NCBI GenBank assembly: GCA_036510655.1
Contig: DATCDQ010000113.1
Location: 62,001-126,000, forward strand
DNA from: Rathayibacter_A sp036510655
Lineage (GTDB): Bacteria; Actinomycetota; Actinomycetes; Actinomycetales; Microbacteriaceae
Length of the DNA: 64,000 nt
Reading direction: 5' to 3'
Below are positions 50,133 through 59,291 of this stretch, one piece after another. Position numbers and translations under genes: made by a program. Every line of letters begins with the position of its first letter. Position 1 is the first letter of the stretch. The notes under the pieces are model-generated. The model saw nothing but the letters and a program-made list of their open reading frames with translations. It had not been told where the DNA came from and did no database searches.

Positions 50133-51383
50133 ATGGCGGAGCACGGGGGAAACGAGCACGGGGGAAACGGAAGTCGGTCGCGACAGGAGGCATCGCGCAA
50201 ACGCGGTCGATTCGGACCGGGCCGCAAGCTGACCGAGCTGGAATTCGAACCGACCGTCGAAGAATCATTGCCGCGCGGCATCCGCATTGCTGGAGCGTGG
50301 TCCTGGCGACTGCTCGTGATCGGCGCCGTCATCGCGGTCGTGATCTTCCTGGTCATCCAGTTGCGGCTGATCGTGATTCCGGTGCTGGTGGCCGTGCTGC
50401 TGGCGGCCCTGTTGACGCCCGTCGTCGACCTTCTCGGTCGGCATCGGTGGCCGCGGTGGTCGGCGATCCTGCTCGCGATGGTCGGAATGATCGTGATCGT
50501 CGGCGCACTGGTATTTCTCGTGGTCCTGCAGATTCGCGGCGAACTGCCCGCCCTCCAGAAGCAGAGTGCCGCGGCGTATGGCAATTTCCGGGACTGGCTG
50601 ACCGGACCCCCGTTGAATTTCACAGACGCGCAGTTGAACGGCTATCTCGCACAGACCTGGAACGCACTGCAGCAGGACAGTCAGCTGCTGATCTCGGGAG
50701 CCGTGTCCATCGGTTCGACGCTCGGACACGTGCTGGCGGGTGTGTTCCTCACACTGTTCAGTACCTTGTTCATGCTGATCGACGGTAAAGGCATCTGGGC
50801 CTGGGTGGTGCGCATCTTTCCGAAGACGGCCCGGCCCGCTACCGACGGCGCCGGCAAGGCAGGCTGGGGCACGCTGCGCAACTTCGTGCGGGTGCAGATC
50901 CTCGTCGCATCGATCGACGCAGTGGGCATCGGACTCGGCGCGTTCTTCCTCGGCCTTCCCCTGATCATCCCGATCGCGGTGCTGGTCTTCCTCGGCTCGT
51001 TCATCCCGATCGTCGGCGCCGTGATCACGGGCGCGCTGGCCGTTATCATTGCGTTGATCTACAACGGATGGGTCACAGCCCTCATCATGCTGGCCGTCGT
51101 CCTGATCGTGCAGCAGCTGGAGGGGCATGTGCTTCAACCGCTGATCATGGGAACGGCCGTGAAGGTGCATCCGCTGGCCATCGTTCTCGTCGTCGCAGCC
51201 GGATCCTTGCTGGCCGGCATTCCAGGAGCGTTGTTTGCGGTGCCATTTGCGGCAGTTCTCAACGTGATGGTTCAGTACAGCTCGAGCGGCGCCTGGCGAA
51301 GGTCGACGCCTCCACGATACGACGCAGAGCGCTATCTGCTCTGGCAGACGGTGCCCGTTCCGCGTCGCGGTCGCCGACGCTGA
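50133..51383 (+). CDS. AI-2E family transporter
   Basis: A 416-residue polytopic membrane protein with about eight helices and a hydrophilic, Arg/Gly-rich N-terminus of ~50 residues. Family blocks are LIVIPVLVAVLLAALLTPVV, FSTLFMLIDGKGIWAW and the C-terminal FIPIVGAVITGALAVIIALI, LEGHVLQPLIMGTAVKVHPL, AGIPGALFAVPFAAVLN. Members include the AI-2 exporter TqsA and Na+/H+ antiporters; most have unproven substrates. It stands alone, divergent from the glycosylase gene. Confidence 0.92.
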   Translation: MAEHGGNEHGGNGSRSRQEASRKRGRFGPGRKLTELEFEPTVEESLPRGIRIAGAWSWRLLVIGAVIAVVIFLVIQLRLIVIPVLVAVLLAALLTPVVDLLGRHRWPRWSAILLAMVGMIVIVGALVFLVVLQIRGELPALQKQSAAAYGNFRDWLTGPPLNFTDAQLNGYLAQTWNALQQDSQLLISGAVSIGSTLGHVLAGVFLTLFSTLFMLIDGKGIWAWVVRIFPKTARPATDGAGKAGWGTLRNFVRVQILVASIDAVGIGLGAFFLGLPLIIPIAVLVFLGSFIPIVGAVITGALAVIIALIYNGWVTALIMLAVVLIVQQLEGHVLQPLIMGTAVKVHPLAIVLVVAAGSLLAGIPGALFAVPFAAVLNVMVQYSSSGAWRRSTPPRYDAERYLLWQTVPVPRRGRRR

Positions 51384-51445
51384 GGTCGTCGCCAGCGCTG
51401 AACGGACACAGGCAGCGCATGCCGCTCGACGTATGTTCGCGCCCA

Positions 51446-51457
51446 TAGACTGAATCA
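51446..51457 (+). promoter_or_regulatory. -10 box of ilvA
   Basis: TAGACT (51446-51451) is followed by 6 nt and the GTG, a leaderless arrangement identical in spacing to that of the AI-2E family gene. Confidence 0.55.
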
Positions 51458-52717
51458 GTGCCAGCCTCGATGAAAACACCCACTGCCCACTTCAGCGGTC
51501 CGAGCCTGGCCGAGATTGAAATCGCACGCGAGGTCGTCTCCGCTGTGGCTGAGCCCACACCGCTGGAAAGCTCCCGCTACCTTGCGGAATTGCTCGGCGT
51601 GCCGGTCTACCTCAAGTGCGAGAATCTGCAGCGGACCGGTTCGTTCAAGATCCGGGGAGCGTACAACCTCTTGGCGAGGCTCACACCGGAAGAGCGCGTA
51701 CGCGGCGTCGTCGCAGCATCGGCCGGCAATCACGCCCAGGGCGTGGCCTTCGCCGCACGAGAGCTCGGCATCAAGGCCACCATCTTCATGCCGCTCGGCG
51801 TCGCTTTGCCGAAACTGCAGGCCACCCGAAACTACGGGGCGGATGTCGTGTTGCGTGGCAATACGGTCACCGAGCCACTGCGCGCGGCCGCAGAGTTCGC
51901 GGCGGAAACCGGCGCGGTCCTGATTCCCCCGTTCGACCATGCGGATGTCATCGCCGGGCAGGCCACGCTGGGCATGGACATCCTCGACCAACTTCCCGAA
52001 CTCGGAACGGTGATCGTGCCGGTCGGCGGCGGAGGCCTGATCGCCGGCGTTGCGAGCGCGGTCAAGCTGCGCGCGGCGGCGGAGGGCCGATCAATCAAAG
52101 TGATCGGCGTTCAGGCCGAAAACGCCGCGGCGTTCCCGGTCTCCCTCGCAGCCGGCACCCCGACGGCGGTGCGCATCGGGGCGACGATCGCAGACGGTAT
52201 CGCCGTCGGCAAACCCGGTGCACTCAATTTCGCGATCGCCCAGGAGGCCGTCGATGAGGTCGTCACCGTCTCCGATGACGACACCGCACGAGCACTCCTT
52301 GTGCTGTTGGAACGCGCCAAGCTCGTTGTCGAACCCGCCGGTGCGGTGAGCGTTGCCGCGATCCTGGCCGGCAAGGTGCGTGCGGAGGGGCCGACCGTCG
52401 CCATCCTGTCCGGTGGCAACATCGACCCACTGCTGATGCAGCGCATCATCAGTCACGGCCTCGCAGCGTCAGACCGGTACCTGACGTTGAAGATCATGCT
52501 CCCGGATCTGCCTGGCCAGTTGGCGCGCACGTCGGAGATCGTCGCAGAGGCGGGCGCGAACGTGATCGAGGTGTTGCACACCCGTCACGGCCACGGCCTG
52601 CAGATCAGCGAAGTCGCACTCGAACTGAGCGTCGAGACCCGTGGACCAGACCATCGCGAGGAAGTTGTTCGCCGGCTGCGTGACGCCGGCTACGACCCGA
52701 TCGTCGAGCAGGATTGA
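51458..52717 (+). CDS. ilvA: Threonine ammonia-lyase (threonine dehydratase) with C-terminal ACT domain
   Basis: A 419-residue PLP enzyme deaminating threonine to 2-oxobutanoate. The PLP lysine lies in KCENLQRTGSFKIRGAYN, SAGNHAQGVAF follows, and the phosphate-binding GGGG is in VPVGGGGLIAGVASA. After VAILSGGNIDPLLMQRII, an ACT-type domain (KIMLPDLPGQLARTSEIVAE, GHGLQISEVALELSVETR) ends the protein. This architecture is that of the biodegradative or single-ACT form, shorter than the two-ACT biosynthetic enzyme. In Actinobacteria it commonly supplies isoleucine synthesis. It stands alone with its own leaderless promoter. Confidence 0.95.
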   Translation: MPASMKTPTAHFSGPSLAEIEIAREVVSAVAEPTPLESSRYLAELLGVPVYLKCENLQRTGSFKIRGAYNLLARLTPEERVRGVVAASAGNHAQGVAFAARELGIKATIFMPLGVALPKLQATRNYGADVVLRGNTVTEPLRAAAEFAAETGAVLIPPFDHADVIAGQATLGMDILDQLPELGTVIVPVGGGGLIAGVASAVKLRAAAEGRSIKVIGVQAENAAAFPVSLAAGTPTAVRIGATIADGIAVGKPGALNFAIAQEAVDEVVTVSDDDTARALLVLLERAKLVVEPAGAVSVAAILAGKVRAEGPTVAILSGGNIDPLLMQRIISHGLAASDRYLTLKIMLPDLPGQLARTSEIVAEAGANVIEVLHTRHGHGLQISEVALELSVETRGPDHREEVVRRLRDAGYDPIVEQD

Positions 52718-52741
52718 TGCAGGGCCCCTGGCTGGCTTCAG

Positions 52742-53233
52742 TTACCGGCCGGCCCACGTCTCGACGTTCGTCACCGTGGCGGTGATCTCGCGCCCGTTGG
52801 GTGCCGTGTAGCTGGTGGATGCGCCGACCTTGAGCCCGAGGATCGCCGCGCCGAGCGGGCTCTGCTCGCTGTAGACGGGGAGGTCGCGGCCACCCGCGAT
52901 CTCGCGGCTGCCGATCAGGAAGCGGGTGCTGTCTCCGGCGATCGTGGCGGTCACAACCGTCCCAGGCTCGACGATGCCGCGGCTTTCGGGCGCAGAACCG
53001 ACCTTGGCGGTGCGCAGAAGCTGGGTCAACTGCACGATGCGCGCCTCTTGGACACCCTGCTGGTCTTTCGCGGCGTGATAGCCGCCGTTCTCTTTCAGGT
53101 CGCCTTCTTCGCGCGCAGACTCGATCTTCTTTGCGATCTCGTCACGTCCGACGGTACTGAGGTTCTCCAACTCGTCGCGGAGGCGGTCATAAGCCTCTTG
53201 CGTCAGAAAGGTAACCTGAGCGTCCTGCAACAT
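52742..53233 (-). CDS. greA: Transcription elongation factor GreA
   Basis: A 163-residue factor that rescues backtracked RNA polymerase by stimulating transcript cleavage. The N-terminal coiled coil (TQEAYDRLRDELENL, REEGDLKENGGYHAAKDQQG) carries the acidic tip residues, and the C-terminal FKBP-like domain ends SPLGAAILGLKVG. AGGAG lies 6 nt before the ATG. It is followed by the DUF4307 gene's strand partner arrangement typical of the actinobacterial greA-mca neighbourhood. Confidence 0.96.
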   Translation of the reverse strand: MLQDAQVTFLTQEAYDRLRDELENLSTVGRDEIAKKIESAREEGDLKENGGYHAAKDQQGVQEARIVQLTQLLRTAKVGSAPESRGIVEPGTVVTATIAGDSTRFLIGSREIAGGRDLPVYSEQSPLGAAILGLKVGASTSYTAPNGREITATVTNVETWAGR

Positions 53234-53314
53234 GCTGAACTCCTGAAGAAATGCGTGAATGGGCGGGCCTACGATTGACGCCCCGACGTATCCGTCAGGG
53301 CGTATCGCAATAGC

Positions 53315-53743
53315 TTAGGTCAGCCAGCAGGAATCGACAAACCCCGCCTCGGACTGTTGCGTGGTCCGCAGCACGTGAGTGAACGTGCGCGCGTGCTCAG
53401 GCGACGCGGGTATTTCAACGACCTTCCAGCCGACGATGGTGAAATTCTCCGACTGCGCATCGATCGCGCACGCGTATGCGTGATCGGGCGGCCCTGTGAC
53501 CGTGAAGGTCACCTCGGCGTGGTGCGCGTCGGGGCTGTTGCTGCCGGACACTTCCGCGCTGACGCTGGTGGTCGCAGTAGGTGCGCTCCCCGGCCCAGCC
53601 CAGACATACCACCCGATCACCACTGCGGCACACACGAACGCTGCTCCCGCTAACCACCACAGGCGTCGCGGATTGCTCGGGGAACGCCCGTAGCGCGCAT
53701 CGAGCCGGGCGCCGGCATCCGCCTGTACGGGCACAGAGTTCAC
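53315..53743 (-). CDS. DUF4307 membrane protein
   Basis: A 142-residue protein with a ~25-residue cytosolic N-terminus, one transmembrane helix (RLWWLAGAAFVCAAVVIGWY) and an extracytoplasmic beta-rich domain containing HHAEVTFTVTGPPDHAYACA and ending with a conserved Cys (DSCWL). This matches DUF4307, a family found next to greA and mca in Actinobacteria. Function unknown. It precedes greA on the same strand and is divergent from mca. Confidence 0.88.
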   Translation of the reverse strand: MNSVPVQADAGARLDARYGRSPSNPRRLWWLAGAAFVCAAVVIGWYVWAGPGSAPTATTSVSAEVSGSNSPDAHHAEVTFTVTGPPDHAYACAIDAQSENFTIVGWKVVEIPASPEHARTFTHVLRTTQQSEAGFVDSCWLT

Positions 53744-53843
53744 TCCAATCGCGGTCGGCTCTCGATGTCGTGCCTTCGGTGCTGACCGATAGTCTTGAGT
53801 ATTAGATTACGACGAGATTCTGAACAGAAATGGTGACCGACCG

Positions 53844-54710
53844 GTGACACAGCGATTGATGGCGGTGCACGCCCACCCCGACGACGAGTCGAGCAAGGGA
53901 GCCGCCACCTATGCGTACTACGCGCACCACGGCGTCCACGTGCAGGTCGTGAGTTGTACCGGCGGTGAGCGTGGCGACGTGCTGAACGAAAGCCTCGAGA
54001 ATCGCGCCATGGCGGAGCGGGATCTCCCCGGGCTACGCCGGCTCGAGATGGCCGCGGCCCAGGCAGTGATGGGGATCGATCATCGCTGGCTGGGATACCA
54101 GGATTCGGGCATGGCTCGAGAAGACGGTTCGGTTCCTCGAAATTCGTTTGCAGACATCCCGTTGGAGATCTCCGCGGAACCGCTGGTGCGACTGATCCGT
54201 GAATTCAAACCGCAGGTGCTCGTGACCTATGACGAGAACGGCGGCTATCCGCACCCCGATCACATCCGCTGCCATGAGGTCTCAATCGAGGCGTACCACG
54301 CGGCGGCAGACCCGAACCGTTACCCGGATGCCGGCGAACCCTGGCAGATCTCGAAGCTGTATTACGACCGCATCTTCAACGCGCAGCGGATGAGGAGTGT
54401 GTACAACCTGTTGAAGGAGACGGATCCGGACTCACCGCTGCTGGAGGAGTTCACGAAGATGCGGCGCTGGGCCGATGACAGCCCTGACCTGGCGACGACG
54501 AAGGTGCCGAGCGGTGATTTCTTCCCGGCGCGCGACGCCGCGTTGCGTGCGCACGCCAGCCAGGTGTCGCCCGACAGTTCGTTCTTCTTCTGGCCGAACA
54601 ACTTGCAACAGCGGGCCTGGCCGTACGAGGACTATCAACTCGTCGACTCGAAGGTGGAGACCACCGTGCCGGAAACCGATCTGTTCGCCGGGGTCGAGGA
54701 CGCCGCATGA
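53844..54710 (+). CDS. mca: Mycothiol S-conjugate amidase
   Basis: A 288-residue zinc amidase that cleaves mycothiol S-conjugates so the mercapturate can be exported. The zinc-binding motif is VHAHPDDESSKGAATYAYYA, and further family blocks are CTGGERGDVLNESLENRAMA, GYQDSGMAREDGS and YPHPDHIRCHEVSIEAYHAA. It belongs to the MshB/Mca LmbE-like family; the length and the Mca-type N-terminus favour Mca. The GTG start begins just ahead of the zinc motif. Presence of this gene shows that the organism uses mycothiol, an actinobacterial thiol. Confidence 0.94.
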   Translation: MTQRLMAVHAHPDDESSKGAATYAYYAHHGVHVQVVSCTGGERGDVLNESLENRAMAERDLPGLRRLEMAAAQAVMGIDHRWLGYQDSGMAREDGSVPRNSFADIPLEISAEPLVRLIREFKPQVLVTYDENGGYPHPDHIRCHEVSIEAYHAAADPNRYPDAGEPWQISKLYYDRIFNAQRMRSVYNLLKETDPDSPLLEEFTKMRRWADDSPDLATTKVPSGDFFPARDAALRAHASQVSPDSSFFFWPNNLQQRAWPYEDYQLVDSKVETTVPETDLFAGVEDAA

Positions 54711-54967
54711 TCGGCGCGATTGCGGGCAGCGCCACGTTGGGGCTTTGGGCGGCAGCGACATCGACACCGGCACCGAAGGTTCCGAACGCCAACTTGGTCA
54801 CGCCAGGCGTCTGGGGCTTCCTCGTCATCTTCCTCATCGCGATCGTCACGATTCTTCTGGTGATCGACATGACCAGGCGGATCCGACGCACCAGCTATCG
54901 GGAGGAGATCGCAGCCAAACTCGACGCAGAAGAGGCGGAACTGCACGAACCGCCTACGGAGAACTGA
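54707..54967 (+). CDS. Small single-pass membrane protein next to mca
   Basis: An 86-residue protein. A weak signal-like N-terminus (IGAIAGSATLGLWAAATSTP) is followed by one clear transmembrane helix (VWGFLVIFLIAIVTILLVID) and a short charged tail (RRIRRTSYREEIAAKLDAEE). The ATG overlaps the mca stop (ATGA), so it is co-translated with mca. Similar small proteins follow mca in related genomes. Function is unknown; an anchoring or export-linked role is only a guess. Confidence 0.85.
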   Translation: MIGAIAGSATLGLWAAATSTPAPKVPNANLVTPGVWGFLVIFLIAIVTILLVIDMTRRIRRTSYREEIAAKLDAEEAELHEPPTEN

Positions 54968-55003
54968 CCGCGCAGGTTTGACCGCGGCGAACTGACCGCG
55001 GCG

Positions 55004-55696
55004 TCAGCCGTTGTAGGCGGGCGAGAGCGCGATCAGCAGGACCGCCACCCAGTGGCACATGAACGCTACGACGGTCAGCGTGTGAAAGATCTCGTGGAAC
55101 CCGAAGCGGCCCGGGAACGGGTTCGGTTTCTTCATGCCGTAAATCACCGCGCCCACGGTGTACAACAGGCCGCCGACGATCACGAGGATCATCATCGGGG
55201 CGCTGGCGGCGAACAGGTCGACAATGTACATCATGGCGCCCCAGCCCATGCCGATGTACAGGGCGACGTACAGCCAACGGGGGGCGCCGATCCAGAACAC
55301 GCGGAACGCGATGCCGAGCACGGTCGTGCCCCATACCACCGACAGCAGGAGCACGCTCTTGCTCGGCGGCAGCGCAAGCACGGCCAGCGGGGTATATGTT
55401 CCGGCGATCAGCAGGAAGATGTTGGCATGGTCGATTCGCTTGAGGATGGCCTTGGTGCGCGGTTTCCAATTGAAGCGATGATAGAGGGCGGAGTTGCCGA
55501 ACAGCAGCATCGACGTCAGCATGAAGACGGCGGATGCCCACTTTGCGTACGGACCGTCGGCCACTTCGATGAGCACGATGCCTGCCGCGATCGACGCGGG
55601 GAAGGTGCCCGCGTGGATCCAGCCCCGCCACGTCGGTTTGAGGTCAACTGTGTTTGGCGCAGTGCGCTCGGGGTGGTGGGCGGCGGGCGCAGACAT
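55004..55696 (-). CDS. trhA: TrhA / hemolysin III (PAQR) family membrane protein
   Basis: A 230-residue protein with seven membrane helices. Family motifs are the N-terminal RGWIHAGTFPASIAAGIVLI, NSALYHRFNWKPRTKAILKR with RIDHANIFLLIAGTYTPLAV, and the C-terminal FHEIFHTLTVVAFMCHWVAV, which supply the metal-binding His of the PAQR/hemolysin III superfamily. TrhA in Bacillus influences membrane-lipid homeostasis; hemolysis is not implied. It is divergent from uppS. Confidence 0.92.
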   Translation of the reverse strand: MSAPAAHHPERTAPNTVDLKPTWRGWIHAGTFPASIAAGIVLIEVADGPYAKWASAVFMLTSMLLFGNSALYHRFNWKPRTKAILKRIDHANIFLLIAGTYTPLAVLALPPSKSVLLLSVVWGTTVLGIAFRVFWIGAPRWLYVALYIGMGWGAMMYIVDLFAASAPMMILVIVGGLLYTVGAVIYGMKKPNPFPGRFGFHEIFHTLTVVAFMCHWVAVLLIALSPAYNG

Positions 55697-55747
55697 GAGG
55701 TAACAGTACGGCAGAGCGCAGGGTGCGCGCTGGGAGTTTCAACACGG

Positions 55748-55759
55748 TAACGTAGCGAT
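55748..55759 (+). promoter_or_regulatory. -10 box of uppS
   Basis: TAACGT (55748-55753) is followed by 6 nt and the GTG start, another leaderless arrangement. Confidence 0.5.
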
Positions 55760-56545
55760 GTGAGAAAGCGGAAGGTACCCCTCGGCCGGGGCTTTCTCTA
55801 CGGTATCTACCAGAACCGCCTGCGGCGCAGTCTCGATGGAGAGTCTCTTCCACGCCACATCGCGATGATCATCGACGGTAATCGTCGCTGGGCGCGGCAG
55901 AGCGGGATGGACACGGTGTCGCACGGCCACCGTGCCGGCGCTGCGAAGATGCGAGAATTCCTGGAGTGGTGCGACGATCTCGGCATCGCAGTCGTGACGC
56001 TGTACCTGCTGTCCTCCGACAATCTCGTCAACCGGGAGAGCGAAGAGATCGCCGATCTGATCGAGATCATCGCTGATCTCGCGGAAGAGTTGTCGCACTA
56101 CCGCGATTGGCGGGTACAGCACGTCGGCTCGGTCGGGGGCCTGCCCGACCAGCTGGTTGCCGCACTGAAGGCGGCGCAGGCGCGCACGAAATCCAAAACG
56201 GGCCTACACGTCAATCTGGCCGTCGGCTACGGCGGCCGCAAGGAGATCACGGATGCGATGCGAAGCATCGTGGCGGAGCATCACGCCGAGGGCCGCAGCC
56301 TGGAGAACCTCGCCGAGCGGCTCACGCCGGACATGATCGGCGCCCACCTGTACACCGGAGGTCAGCCCGACCCTGACCTGGTCATCCGCACCTCCGGCGA
56401 GCAACGGCTCAGCGACTTCATGCTGTGGCAGAGCGCGCACAGTGAGTTCTACTTCGTCGAGGCCCTCGGACCCGATTTGCGCGAGGTCGACTTCCTGCGT
56501 GCCGTTCGCGACTATTCACGCCGCAATCGGCGCTTCGGAGGCTGA
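55760..56545 (+). CDS. uppS: cis-Prenyltransferase (isoprenyl diphosphate synthase, UppS family)
   Basis: A 261-residue enzyme adding isopentenyl units in cis to make the polyprenyl carrier for cell-wall synthesis. Motifs are HIAMIIDGNRRWARQSG (catalytic Asp), GHRAGAAKMREFLEWCDDLG, TLYLLSSDNLVNRESEE, LAVGYGGRKEITDAM and LVIRTSGEQRLSDFMLWQSA. The first ~30 residues are basic. Product length (decaprenyl versus shorter) cannot be read from sequence. The GTG is probably leaderless. It is followed 10 nt later by the class V aminotransferase-fold gene. Confidence 0.95.
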   Translation: MRKRKVPLGRGFLYGIYQNRLRRSLDGESLPRHIAMIIDGNRRWARQSGMDTVSHGHRAGAAKMREFLEWCDDLGIAVVTLYLLSSDNLVNRESEEIADLIEIIADLAEELSHYRDWRVQHVGSVGGLPDQLVAALKAAQARTKSKTGLHVNLAVGYGGRKEITDAMRSIVAEHHAEGRSLENLAERLTPDMIGAHLYTGGQPDPDLVIRTSGEQRLSDFMLWQSAHSEFYFVEALGPDLREVDFLRAVRDYSRRNRRFGG

Positions 56546-56555
56546 GCGCGCACGA

Positions 56556-57671
56556 ATGACGACAATCGAAGAATTTGCAGCAGGGTTTCTCGAGGACCCA
56601 GGCTACCTGGATTTCGGCCGTGTCGGTCCGCTCTCTGCGGCTGTCGTGGCGGAGCTGCAGGGCGGTATGGACACTCTCGGCAAGGCCCGCTTCGGCAGCA
56701 TCGCGCTGTTAACCGCAGAGGGGGAGCGGCTGCATTCTGCGGTCGCGGAGCACACCGGATTTCCGGCCGACCAGATCGTGACTCAACCGAACACCGGCAG
56801 CGCGCTGCTGCACACGCTGTTCGGTCTGAGCGGCACCGTGCTGGTCTCTGCGGCGGAATTCCCCAGCGTGACGCTGGCCGCAGCCCGCGCGGCCGAGGCG
56901 TTGCACACTCTCGAGCCATCGTGGATGCAGCCGGAGCATGGCCGTGTCACCCCGGGTCAGGTCCTGGAGCAGCTCACAGCTGAGACGACAGCGGTCGCGG
57001 TCAGCCTGGTCGACTCGCGCACCGGCTACCTGACAGACATCGAGGGCATCCGTCAGGTGATCGGCGACCGCCTGCTCATCGTCGACGCGATTCAGGGTCT
57101 CGGCGTCGTCGACGCCCCGTATTCGGTGGCGGATGTCGTGGCATCCGGCGGTCAGAAATGGACCAGAGCAGGCTGGGGCACCGGCTTTCTTGCGATGAGC
57201 GAACGCGCCATCGATCGCATCCTACCGGTGTTCAGCGGTGCGACCGGAACGGATGCGCCGGAGCCGTTCGACGAGATCTTCCCGCCGACGCGCGGCGTTC
57301 GCGCCTTCAGCGTCTCGAATGCCGATCGGCTCGCCGAGGCACGGTTCGCGGCGGCATTGGAAGAGATCGATTCCGTCGGAGTCCCGGACATCCAGGATGC
57401 CGTGTCACAGCGAGTAGATGCCGTCATCGACCTCGCAGACGAGTTCGCCATCCCCGTCGCCTCGTCGCGAGACCCGCGGGAGCGCGCCGGGATCGTCGTT
57501 CTCGAGCCGGAAGCCGATCAGTTGACGCGGCTGCGTGCGAGCCTGTTCAATCACGGCGTCACCGTGACGACTCGCTCCAGTACCGTGCGCGTGAGCGTGC
57601 ACGCGGTGACCGCCCCCGAGACGATGGATATGCTGCGAGGCGCATTCTCGGAGTTCGCTCGCGCGTCGTAG
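56556..57671 (+). CDS. Class V aminotransferase-fold PLP protein
   Basis: A 371-residue protein of the class V aminotransferase / cysteine-desulfurase-like fold. PLP-site features are TQPNTGSALLHTLFGLSGTV, LLIVDAIQGLGVVDAPYSVA and the PLP lysine in VVASGGQKWTRAGWGTGFLA. No desulfurase active-site Cys was recognised, so cysteine desulfurase is unlikely and an aminotransferase or lyase acting on a small amine is more plausible. The ATG was chosen because the domain begins there; an upstream in-frame start overlaps uppS. It is close enough to uppS to share its transcript. Confidence 0.85.
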   Translation: MTTIEEFAAGFLEDPGYLDFGRVGPLSAAVVAELQGGMDTLGKARFGSIALLTAEGERLHSAVAEHTGFPADQIVTQPNTGSALLHTLFGLSGTVLVSAAEFPSVTLAAARAAEALHTLEPSWMQPEHGRVTPGQVLEQLTAETTAVAVSLVDSRTGYLTDIEGIRQVIGDRLLIVDAIQGLGVVDAPYSVADVVASGGQKWTRAGWGTGFLAMSERAIDRILPVFSGATGTDAPEPFDEIFPPTRGVRAFSVSNADRLAEARFAAALEEIDSVGVPDIQDAVSQRVDAVIDLADEFAIPVASSRDPRERAGIVVLEPEADQLTRLRASLFNHGVTVTTRSSTVRVSVHAVTAPETMDMLRGAFSEFARAS

Positions 57672-57878
57672 GACGCGACGCCGTGCCCGCGCGTGCGGCA
57701 CCGGATGTTCATGCGGCTTCATGCGTGTCGATGCGCTGAATGCGTCGATACCACCGTAGCGTCGGAATCACCGGACACGGCGTCCGGTCGAGACGGCCAC
57801 GTAAGTTCGTCCCGCGATCTCCTGGCCGGCTCGCCAACAAAACCGTGGCGCCTTTGGGCACGCGGGGTGGGAGTGGTT
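57672..57878. other. Gap before the PhoH2-type gene
   Basis: A 207-bp stretch that is open in frame with the downstream gene, but the residues it would encode are Arg/Cys/Ala-rich without family similarity, so it is treated as non-coding. No RNA gene or strong repeat was seen. Confidence 0.4.
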
Positions 57879-59267
57879 GTGGCCGCAATAGGTACCCGAG
57901 CACCGAAAGACGACACCTTCGAGAAGGAGACACGCAGCACAGCATCCAACGCCAGCGACAGCACGATTCGACAGACCGAGCGTACCTACGTATTGGACAC
58001 CTCGGTATTGCTGTCTGACCCGCAGGCAATCTTTCGGTTCGCCGAACACGACGTGGTCATTCCCGTTGTCGTCATCAGCGAATTGGAGGGGAAGCGGCAC
58101 GACCCCGAGATCGGATACTTCGCACGACAGGCTTTGCGCAACCTCGATGATCTGCGGGTGAAGCACGAACGTCTCGACTTCCCGATCCCGGTTGGCGACG
58201 GCGGATCGTTGCGCGTCGAACTCAACCACTCGAACATGTCCGTTCTACCCAGCGGTCTGCAGCTCGGCGACAACGACTCGCGGATACTGGCGGTCGCACA
58301 GAACCTGGCGAACGACGGTCTCGCCGTCACGGTCGTATCCAAGGACATGCCTTTGCGCGTCAAGGCCGCGTCGATCGGGCTGGCCGCAGCAGAATACCGT
58401 GCTGAGCTCGCCGTGGATTCCGGGTGGACCGGAATGGCCGAAATCAGCCTCGGTTCCAACGACATGGCACTGCTCTACGAGCACGAGACCATGACGTCAT
58501 CGCTCGTAGCGGACCTTCCGATCAATACGGGGCTCGTCGTGCACTCGGATCGGGGTTCCGCCCTCGGCCGCGTGACCGGCGAACGCGAGTTCAAGCTGGT
58601 GCGCGGCGACCGCGATGTGTTCGGTCTGCACGGCCGCTCCGCCGAGCAGCGTCTGGCCATCGACCTTCTGCTGGACCCCGAGATCGGCATCCTGTCACTC
58701 GGCGGTCGAGCCGGCACTGGAAAGTCGGCATTGGCGTTGTGCGCGGGGCTCGAGGCCGTGCTGGAACGGCAGCAACACAAGAAGATCATGGTGTTCCGGC
58801 CGTTGTACGCGGTCGGAGGGCAGGAACTCGGCTACCTGCCCGGGGACCAGGGCGAGAAGATGAACCCGTGGGGGCAAGCGGTGTTCGACACATTAGGCGC
58901 CCTGGTCTCCGACAACGTGCTCGAGGAGGTGCTCGAACGCGGCATCCTCGAAGTGCTTCCGTTGACGCACATCCGTGGGCGCTCGCTGCATGATGCTTTC
59001 GTGATCGTGGACGAGGCCCAGTCGCTCGAACGAAACGTGCTCCTGACGGTGCTCAGCCGGATTGGACAGAACTCGCGAGTCGTGCTCACGCACGACGTCG
59101 CGCAACGCGATAACCTGCGCGTTGGCAGGCATGATGGGGTCGCGAGCGTCATCGAGACGCTCAAGGGGCATCCGCTGTTCGCCCACATCACGCTCACGCG
59201 GTCTGAGCGCAGTGCCATCGCCGCGCTCGTCACCGAGATGCTGGAAGGACCCGACCTGCTGGCGTAG
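57879..59267 (+). CDS. PIN-PhoH fusion protein (PhoH2/YlaK type)
   Basis: A 462-residue protein. After a ~45-residue low-complexity N-terminus comes a PIN ribonuclease domain (TYVLDTSVLLSDPQAIFRFA, with acidic residues through DNDSRILAVAQNL). A PhoH ATPase domain follows, with Walker A LGGRAGTGKSALALCAG and Walker B FVIVDEAQSLERN. This PIN+PhoH architecture defines PhoH2 proteins, which have RNA helicase and RNase activity in mycobacteria. The GTG was chosen because GGGAG lies 5 nt upstream. It is preceded by a 207-bp gap with no other gene. Confidence 0.92.
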   Translation: MAAIGTRAPKDDTFEKETRSTASNASDSTIRQTERTYVLDTSVLLSDPQAIFRFAEHDVVIPVVVISELEGKRHDPEIGYFARQALRNLDDLRVKHERLDFPIPVGDGGSLRVELNHSNMSVLPSGLQLGDNDSRILAVAQNLANDGLAVTVVSKDMPLRVKAASIGLAAAEYRAELAVDSGWTGMAEISLGSNDMALLYEHETMTSSLVADLPINTGLVVHSDRGSALGRVTGEREFKLVRGDRDVFGLHGRSAEQRLAIDLLLDPEIGILSLGGRAGTGKSALALCAGLEAVLERQQHKKIMVFRPLYAVGGQELGYLPGDQGEKMNPWGQAVFDTLGALVSDNVLEEVLERGILEVLPLTHIRGRSLHDAFVIVDEAQSLERNVLLTVLSRIGQNSRVVLTHDVAQRDNLRVGRHDGVASVIETLKGHPLFAHITLTRSERSAIAALVTEMLEGPDLLA

Positions 59268-59291
59268 TGGCCCTGCGGCCTGTGGATAACT

